A stretch of 64,000 nucleotides of DNA from Taenia hydatigena (taxonomy: Eukaryota; Platyhelminthes; Cestoda; Cyclophyllidea; Taeniidae): NCBI GenBank assembly GCA_036345935.2, contig JADWOT020000004.1, forward strand, positions 14,337,467 through 14,401,466. The letters run 5' to 3'. Under the pieces are notes generated by a model that ran no database searches, had not been told where the DNA came from, and was given only the letters and a program-made list of their open reading frames with translations. A program made the position numbers and the translations under genes. Shown here one piece after another: positions 57,627 through 64,000 of the stretch. Every line of letters begins with the position of its first letter. The stretch's first letter is position 1.

Positions 57627-58529
57627 ACACCAAGTAGAATCACCAATCTTCCACCCGAATTGGCACTAAAGATATGCGAATTCCTTGATGCTCCTAATTT
57701 GGTGAATGCCTGTCTTACGATTCCTGGCTGGAAATGGATACTAACTACTCGACGGTCCACTGATACAATGTATAGGTACATTGGTGATTGGAAGTGGCTC
57801 GATAAGCATCTCGGTCAACTGCTTTTCTCGCGAGTAACACCAGCTCTCTGTCAAAACGCTGTTCCAGCTATCGAATACTGTACGAAGGAAATGGTAGCAT
57901 TCCAACGATATTTATCCCGGACAAATCAATTTCATAGCTGCGAGAACATACATTGCTGTCTGGTACCTCACCTGGACCTACTAAGAAAAGGAAGTGATTG
58001 TAGCCATCTGCTACGGTACAGAGAATTATATTACTCAGTAGTGGAAGATTATTCGCTACGAGGCACTCCGTTTTGCATAGATTTTATCGAAACACAAGAT
58101 ATTTACCATACTACCGTTGTTACTGGGATAAATGGACAAATGCGTTACACCAGGATCCCAACAAGCTCACTTGAATGCAGCCTCACCAAGTACCGCTGTT
58201 TCATATACGTGTTGGAAACCACACTTTCTTTCAAGGATGACCTATTTGATCTCTTGGGCGTTATTAAACGGCATCAGACGCTAATTATAGTAGTTCTGCT
58301 GGATGATGCTAGCAAGAGAGTTAATAACATACACTTTTCTGCGAATTTTGCCAAGGGTTTTGATTGCTTTAATGATTCTCCCCTGGCTACTACACAAGTA
58401 AAATGGCGATTGTTGTATGTCAAGTGCATTGCATACGTTTATCTTAATGTTGGAGAAGTGTTGAAATTCGTCAGTTACGATTTGCAGTTTAAGGACATTG
58501 ACAATGGCTACAACGCTGCAGACGCATAA
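57627..58529 (+). CDS. F-box-like protein, diverged intact paralogue
   Basis: One 300-codon frame from a likely acceptor (CTTTAG|ACACC; the TAG is an in-frame stop) to TAA at 58527-58529. The F-box is near the start (RITNLPPELALKICEFLDAP, VNACLTIPGWKWIL), then DWKWLDKHLGQLLF. The C-terminal half keeps landmarks of the cluster copies: a C-F-I-Y segment, RHQTLIIVVLLD, FSANFAKGF and VKWRLLYVKC in place of NWRLWCIRRE. Overall similarity to the other copies is low, so it is an older paralogue and the only full-length one without a defect. It is not embedded in the repeat unit. The initiator ATG must be in an upstream exon. Predicted SCF substrate adaptor; the substrate is unknown. Confidence 0.7.
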   Translation, partial: TPSRITNLPPELALKICEFLDAPNLVNACLTIPGWKWILTTRRSTDTMYRYIGDWKWLDKHLGQLLFSRVTPALCQNAVPAIEYCTKEMVAFQRYLSRTNQFHSCENIHCCLVPHLDLLRKGSDCSHLLRYRELYYSVVEDYSLRGTPFCIDFIETQDIYHTTVVTGINGQMRYTRIPTSSLECSLTKYRCFIYVLETTLSFKDDLFDLLGVIKRHQTLIIVVLLDDASKRVNNIHFSANFAKGFDCFNDSPLATTQVKWRLLYVKCIAYVYLNVGEVLKFVSYDLQFKDIDNGYNAADA

Positions 58530-60607
58530 ACTGGTCTGCTTCACAGAGGAATGAACCCTTTTCAGCTGTTCTTCACTCCCCCTCTGTAGTAAGATGTTCC
58601 GGTGTATTATCGTCAATACAACTTTTTGTGTCCATTTCCACAACTTCAATGGCTCGCATAAATACTTGACAGAATGATTAAGTTTAATTTATTTACTCTT
58701 TTAAAAGTCACTTTTCTCACTGGTCTACCAAAGCGTTCACAGTGGGATGGATTGGCTTCTTTAGGGTGAGGGCTCAAAGTCACGTACACATTATCCTTGG
58801 CGTCGAATGATGACTGATAGATGAAATTATAATGTCCAAGTTTGGGGATGAATTAGTTGAACATTGACCAAGAAGCATCAATGTAGAGTTAAAAATATTA
58901 CACTGGAAGTAGTCGAGCAATTTATACTTAATCTGAAGAGTGCTTTTGCTCTAGAATATGATGAATATTATTTTTTTAGGTTATGTAACCACTGTTGTGG
59001 ATTTAAAATGGGTAGAGTTCATTTCATTGCCTTAGCCCCTACTTGTTTTGGTAGAAACGTACTTTGGTTTCTGCTTAATTGCAAAGCAGGAGCTACAATT
59101 GCGGTAATCAAACTATGGTGCCACAAATCCTTAGATTGCCGCAGTAGCTGGGCCCTCCATGAAGTTAAGTGCGGGGAATCAAATCCCTCTATGTGGTTCA
59201 TTCAAAATTAGCCCTTATAAAGGAGGTTATTAGTGTTAACGGTACAAGGCAATGTTCGTCTCCATTTTGGTCTTTGGGACACTTAAATATTAAGCGAGAT
59301 TGCTTCGCAAATGCATATGTAGGGCGTGAATTTCAAGCGACGTATTAATGCTTTGGAATCTCGTTTTCTTTTCTCCACCTTTTGCTTTACTTGCCTGATG
59401 AAACTAATCCTTACGCTCTAGGTGAAGAAAATGTAGGATTACGAACTTCTTGCAAAGTCGCTGAGCCACAACTTGGAAAATCTCAGCGACTCACTCGATT
59501 AAGGCGCATGAGCTGCATGCCGCTTCTTCACGCTTCAGCCTCCTTGGTGATACATTCGGTGTACTTAAAAGCGGCATTAAACTTCCGCTTTGACAAGTAA
59601 CTTGGGGTGTATAAGCGGTGCGCGCGCAGTGGAGGGGATTGAATGGTACCTTCTAAATCTGTGCTTTTTCTAACAAAATAGGGAGTTGTAACACTTGAGC
59701 AGGCCTTTCATGAAATACTTTCCTTTCCGTCGTAGTAATATCGAAATGGGACAATCTACAACTAGTAGGTTTGCCAACTTGGTTGGCTTCGCATCACAAT
59801 ACGTCAGGGGTCGTCGCAGTGGTATGCGGTTATTTACCTTTAGTAGCTAAGTAAAAACACCAAATTCCTCGGTCCCTATTCGCCACGAAGAGTTTCTGGA
59901 AGTCATTCTTGTTGATAGTTGAATCCCATCATTTGATTCACAAATGACATTAGATTAATTCTTAAAATCAAAATTGCATCGGCCGTAACAAACTGCTTCC
60001 CAAATGGTAGTGTGCAGGCACACGAGTTACTCGCAAGATCTGCTATGGATTAGCAAGGCTGACTTGACGGCCTGCATAGGCCGATCCTAGTGGATATAAA
60101 AATTTTACGCCAGTGTGTGCATAGTTGTGTTGATACATGCGGGTACATTGCGATCACAAAGGCTAGTGACTGATGGCACATGGCACATGGTGGATAAAAA
60201 GGGTGCATCCGGGGCAGGCGGATTAATTTTTTTAACGAATTTATAATGGCAGTAATGTGTTGCGTGGGAAAGGCATACGAACTAGAAATTCTCGAGTGGG
60301 AGATTTTAAGATAAGCACATAAACGACCTAAGACATCGATCAGGAGCGCGTGAACGGGTAATCAAGAGGATGGAATTAAGGGAATCAAATTACGGCTAAC
60401 AAAGTCCTCGGGGAAAAAGCTGTTTTTTAAGAGCCGTCTTCATTAGCAATGCCTGAATAACTAAAATTTTTTCTTAAAAGCGTCCCTGCTTATGGTGTTC
60501 CTGAGTAGGTTTGTCACCCACTCTAAGTTGCATTCAGTTTTGTGGTCGTTTAAATTTATGCACGCTTTAATGAAGCCTGTCACGATGATTTTTATACCCC
60601 TGCTTAA
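58530..60607. other. no gene assigned
   Basis: Two open stretches, 58864-59211 (115 codons; includes YDEYYFFRLCNHCCGFKMGR) and 59382-59600 (72 codons; includes LPDETNPYALGEENVGL), may be exons on the plus strand. Neither has a recognisable motif or secure splice sites. 60160-60195 has a short GGCACAT duplication. Confidence 0.3.
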
Positions 60608-60997
60608 TTATTGTTTTTTTTCTGCTTTAACAAGGGGCGTGCCACAAGTTGCGGAGTTCATCACATCAAGTGGAGTACTTGTTGTCGGAGGTGGATCTGG
60701 CGAAGCAACTGGAACGTCCAATTTAGGGCAGTTTAATTTTAAGCTGTGTCGAGCTGGGATTGTGCTGGACATCAGTTGCTTCGTAAATTTCGAAACCACT
60801 TTATTTAATGACTAAGATTATGAGATTGGCAACCATTCTTATATCGTTCATGAGTCACGGATTTACATTGGTCGTTAATAGATAAAACATCACAATCACT
60901 AAGAGCTGGACTAATACAACTGCTTGAAACATTAGAATTCAACGTCCCTTTGAAATTTAAGACTGAGCATATTGGACTACTTGAAATGCTCTCTGTG
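60608..60997 (-). CDS. 3' end of an unassigned Ser/Pro-rich protein gene, two exons
   Basis: Exon 60997-60859 (acceptor CCATTCCAG) reads STESISSSPICSVLNFKGTL, NSNVSSSCISPALSDCDVLS and INDQCKS. A 47-bp intron (60858-60812, GTGACT...CTTAG) splices in phase to exon 60811-60608: SLNKVVSKFTKQLMSSTIPA, CPKLDVPVASPDPPPTTSTP, then GTPLVKAEKKQ and TAA. The phase-conserving splice and low-complexity Ser/Thr/Pro composition are typical of a disordered regulatory tail. No domain found, and upstream exons are not located. The 107-codon plus-strand frame over the same bases is taken as the shadow. Confidence 0.4.
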
Positions 60998-61483
60998 CTG
61001 GAATGGACCAATCGTGCTTACCCTTAGAATGCCTCAATTGTCCTCATTGCTCACCTACCCACTTATCCGTCCTCGATACGCCCATAAATACATGCCTTGC
61101 GCTTACAACTAGCACGTTTCATTTCATAATTAATTGCTTGGATCTAACCAGGTAAAGTATTTTGCACCAGAAGGCCTAATGTTACCGAGAAGGCCCACAA
61201 GTTTTTGATCATTCCTGCCTCCTATCGTAAAGATGGCGAAACGAAGGAACAGAAGCACATGATAAGCCTCTGCCGCTGCTTTGATTATACAAGAATGTGC
61301 AAGGGCTTACTTCACCAATATGAGGCTGATAATCCAGTTAAGGGCCGCAATCTGAACGGCGACGCATCATGATGATGATTGCATGAGGTCAATAAAACTT
61401 CATCCCAGTTAAAGAGGAGGACCGAGTAGTTACAATCGAGACGCCCGCGTGTGCATTGGTCAAAAGCCGGTGGGCGATCACGA

Positions 61484-61675
61484 CTAGAAAAAGCGTGGAC
61501 CCAAATGAATTGAAATAGAATTCTTCGTCAAGTGGGGTTCGTGCCTTATACTAGTTAGAACTTGGATTTGCAGAGGGTGGAATAAATTATAAGTGCTTTC
61601 TTTAATGATAGGATTATCTAAACGAGGGTCACTTATAATGAATTCTACGAGAGAATGATTATGGCAAGTACCCAT
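61484..61675 (-). CDS. unassigned 63-codon frame
   Basis: ATG-started minus-strand frame: MGTCHNHSLVEFIISDPRLD, NPIIKESTYNLFHPLQIQVL and SIRHEPHLTKNSISIHLGPR before TAG. Composition is coding-like. It lies upstream of, and on the same strand as, 60608-60997 and may belong to the same gene. No motif, no confirmed splice site. Confidence 0.25.
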   Translation of the reverse strand: MGTCHNHSLVEFIISDPRLDNPIIKESTYNLFHPLQIQVLTSIRHEPHLTKNSISIHLGPRFF

Positions 61676-62219
61676 GCATTGTCCAACTCTTTCGGTTTAC
61701 GTACTTTTCATAATGAACATGCTTTTTTGAGATGTAAACCTTAACGATGGTTGAGTTTTCGGAGTTTTTTGGATTTACCACCTTGCCGTATCACACGCAT
61801 GCATTCGCAGCCACAAAATCAGGAGCAGCAGTAGACTTAACAAGGTTCCGTAGCCTGCATGACATCCTACTAGTTCAAAACAAACGAGACCAGCAGCTTA
61901 AGCTCAATTTTGATGGTCTAGGATGAGATCAGTAGGGTAGAGAAAAAGAGGAAGAGATAGACAGGGATTTCTGGTCTTTCATGCACGCTTCACCCTCAGA
62001 AGTGCCTTTGCACGCTGCCATTTAAATCATTTTCAATACTCCCACATTTTCATGCTAAACAGACTGTCTATCTATGTTCCATGCCCACTGTCTATTATCT
62101 ATATTCCACGCAATCTACCTACCTGATGGAGAGGAATGAGTATTCCCCGTCCCTCTAATTTTCCTACGCCTCCCTCGCCTTTACCATCTCCGATTTACCA
62201 TCAGTTCTCATACGTCTCC
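61676..62219. other. no gene; short imperfect tandem repeat at 62060-62112
   Basis: No frame of note. Around 62065-62112 two imperfect copies of a CTGTCTAT(..)CTATRTTCCAYGC unit of about 26 bp stand in tandem. Confidence 0.4.
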
Positions 62220-62468
62220 TCATTCTACCTCATCCATCACCAGTGCCCTTTTAGTAAGCTGAATTCTTCTGCCAAGCCTTACAACTTCTCCGCATTGCAC
62301 ATCTGCACCACTTAAAGATACCTGCATTAGACCACAACCGACGAGATCAGACCACACTTTAATAATGACTGTCCACTTTTTTCGCTTTTGTCTTTCTGCT
62401 ACTTTTGTGTTTTCCACACCGCTCCAATCTAGCGCTACTTCTCTCCACTTTTCCTTTGCCACCGCCAT
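62220..62468 (-). CDS. unassigned 82-codon frame
   Basis: Minus-strand ATG frame: MAVAKEKWREVALDWSGVEN, RQKRKKWTVIIKVWSDLVGC, LSGADVQCGEVVRLGRRIQL, ending MDEVE. Mixed charged/hydrophobic composition looks codable. The plus strand here is pyrimidine-rich, which by itself opens purine-rich minus frames, so it may be spurious. Confidence 0.22.
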   Translation of the reverse strand: MAVAKEKWREVALDWSGVENTKVAERQKRKKWTVIIKVWSDLVGCGLMQVSLSGADVQCGEVVRLGRRIQLTKRALVMDEVE

Positions 62469-63008
62469 TTATCCTCCTCAAGAAAGAAGGCGAGTACGTC
62501 GCTCTTAGTTTGTGATTATACGTTTGTGTGTACTTACAGGCACAGTCATCGCATCTTCTTTGAAGGCGACAATTCAGTGTACAAAATAGACATCTTTATT
62601 CTGGTTCAATTGAGGTAGCCTTTGAACGCACCTTGCTAGCTGAATTGTTGGTAGTTAAGATTTAACTTTTCGCTTCGCCAACAACACATCCACCCGTAAC
62701 TCATTCTTTTCCTTTTAATTAAAAAGGCTCCCAATAGAACGAGCAACATCAGGAAGGCAAAAGCTTAAAAGCGATGAGCTCTATTAGGCAAGGCGCCAAA
62801 CTTCCGAAAGTTTACTTTAGGTAGTCACATCTGTAAATGGAGAACAAAGAGATCCGGCCAACCAGACGATGAATGCCATCACCAGATGATAAAGTAAAAA
62901 GCTTACTAGATTTTTATACTTGTAGGAGTCCCAATGGAACAGTTGCTGCTGTTAAAAAGGGTCAGTATCTTGAGGGTTGCTATCCTCACTTACCCTAGCT
63001 GTTAATAA
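62469..63008. other. no gene recognised
   Basis: No usable frame and no repeat partner noticed. Confidence 0.4.
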
Positions 63009-63230
63009 TTGGCGAAGACGACTTGTCGTATACTCTCTGCACTCCATAGGTTTTGTTCTACGCCAATGATAACTCAGCCACACCGCCCCAAAGACACTAC
63101 ACACCAGCCGGTGACAAATGAAAGGTCACCAGTGGACTCTTCAAAGCTGAGGAATTTGAAGGCAACGAATGTGAAAAAAAACAGTGACGGATTCTACGAG
63201 AAAATAAAAGTGAGCAGTAAAGCAAAGTGA
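63009..63230 (+). CDS. unassigned frame with Lys-rich tail
   Basis: Open frame ending HRPKDTTHQPVTNERSPVDS, LRNLKATNVKKNSDGFYEKI and KVSSKAK before TGA. The basic, low-complexity end is plausible for a terminal exon (possible acceptor GATAACTCAG near 63076). No known domain. Confidence 0.25.
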   Translation: MAKTTCRILSALHRFCSTPMITQPHRPKDTTHQPVTNERSPVDSSKLRNLKATNVKKNSDGFYEKIKVSSKAK

Positions 63231-63565
63231 AGTACAACTCGACAATCAAATATCCACTAGGGTCTATGCTACACAACAGTCACTTTAAGGAACCACGCTT
63301 TCTTTCCAATAGAAGTGTTTCACACCAGTTTTATCCCTTTTAACTACTGCTTCATGGACACTGCGTCTAAGCTGTTCTATTGACTAAAGTTACCGGATTA
63401 GGCGGGCGCGATCAACTTCTTGTACTACAGTCTTTCTCATTTGGCTCAGCGGTAGAGCACAAGCAGTCTTTGAGGTCGCATTCTACGCAGAGGATGCATA
63501 AATGATAAGTATGCGCTTTCTTTGGCCAAAATGTACCAGTTTTAAATGGCCATGCTTTTTCTGTT

Positions 63566-63910
63566 TTGACAAAAAGTGATACCCACCTTAAAAACATCCT
63601 ATTTACACCCGACATGACTGCAATCCATGGGTATGATCGGTGCATCTGCACTCTCAAAAGCACTCAAGGGCCACACACGGGCCATATATTACTCATCACA
63701 CTTCTCCACAAATGGTCAGTGGGACTTCCGCCCATGGTCAGCTATGCCAGAGCTTTAAGAATTGTGAACATTCGGCACAAAGATGAGTGTATAAACAGTG
63801 CCTCCACTTCTAATGCCGATTTGTGCGCTTCCGACATGCAGGGAGAAAAAGCACCAGCTACTACTTTAATAGCCGATAACTGGGGTAGCATTCGCTTTAA
63901 CGTAATTTGA
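63566..63910 (+). CDS. unassigned 114-codon frame
   Basis: Open frame from about 63566 to TGA at 63908: FTPDMTAIHGYDRCICTLKS, LLHKWSVGLPPMVSYARALR, STSNADLCASDMQGEKAPAT. Longest unexplained frame at the right end. No recognised motif. The overlapping minus frame 63663-63412 is taken as a shadow for part of its length. Confidence 0.25.
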   Translation: MTKSDTHLKNILFTPDMTAIHGYDRCICTLKSTQGPHTGHILLITLLHKWSVGLPPMVSYARALRIVNIRHKDECINSASTSNADLCASDMQGEKAPATTLIADNWGSIRFNVI

Positions 63911-64000
63911 GGCTAAATATCTTACAAAGTATTACTACTCCTAACTCTATACATGCTGTAAATTAAAAATATTTGCTACCATCATCAACTTGCAGTAGTG

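Noticed and set aside
62220..62468. Strong claim of a gene from this frame
   Set aside because: The plus strand is pyrimidine-rich here, which opens purine-rich frames on the minus strand by chance; kept only as a low-confidence entry.
63421..63500. Functional tRNA gene
   Set aside because: Only the D-arm/box A is good; acceptor, anticodon and T arms do not pair.

Overview
The window is eukaryotic and animal-like. Long stretches carry no usable open reading frame. The few recognisable genes are cut by compact introns (about 94 bp and 47 bp with plausible GT...AG ends), and there are no bacterial operons or Shine-Dalgarno sites. A metazoan cell-cycle gene (LRR1/PPIL5) can be recognised. One weak secreted-protein exon resembles nematode transthyretin-like proteins, so a worm genome is my guess, but the sequence does not settle it.

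Left part (1-26.5 kb, with an outlier at 38.7-40.1 kb): a scattered cluster of duplicated F-box-like genes, each inside a larger repeated unit of up to about 3.5 kb. Five related copies lie at 37-885 (-), 5658-6667 (+), 12188-13042 (-), 26028-26515 (+) and 39150-39830 (+). A diverged sixth copy lies at 57627-58529 (+). Only the 12188-13042 copy (apart from a late stop) and the 57627-58529 copy keep one long frame; the others are broken by deletions, frameshifts or stops. The first two copies stand head to head around an inversion axis near 3.3-3.5 kb. The flanks carry two further reading frames that are conserved between copies and are not explained.

Middle part (17-43 kb): a nest of decayed Ty3/gypsy-type LTR-retrotransposon pieces in both orientations. 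Retropepsin and reverse-transcriptase fragments are readable at 30.2-31.2, 33.9-35.15 and 37.0-37.7 kb. Within it are two 904-bp, nearly identical inverted arms (32216-33119 and 37122-38025), much better conserved than the sequence beside them.

Right part (43-64 kb): mostly non-repetitive sequence. LRR1, substrate receptor of a CUL2 ubiquitin ligase, lies on the minus strand at 48238-50235 and has a one-base frameshift in an A run. The 57.6 kb F-box gene, a Ser/Pro-rich two-exon gene end at 60608-60997 (-), a gene end with a poly(A) signal at 52.3-52.9 kb (+) and several unassigned exon-like frames make up the rest.

F-box proteins and LRR1 are both substrate adaptors of cullin-RING ubiquitin ligases, but nothing in the sequence ties them functionally. 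The genes look like independent units. Exon boundaries were read by eye and most first exons could not be found.
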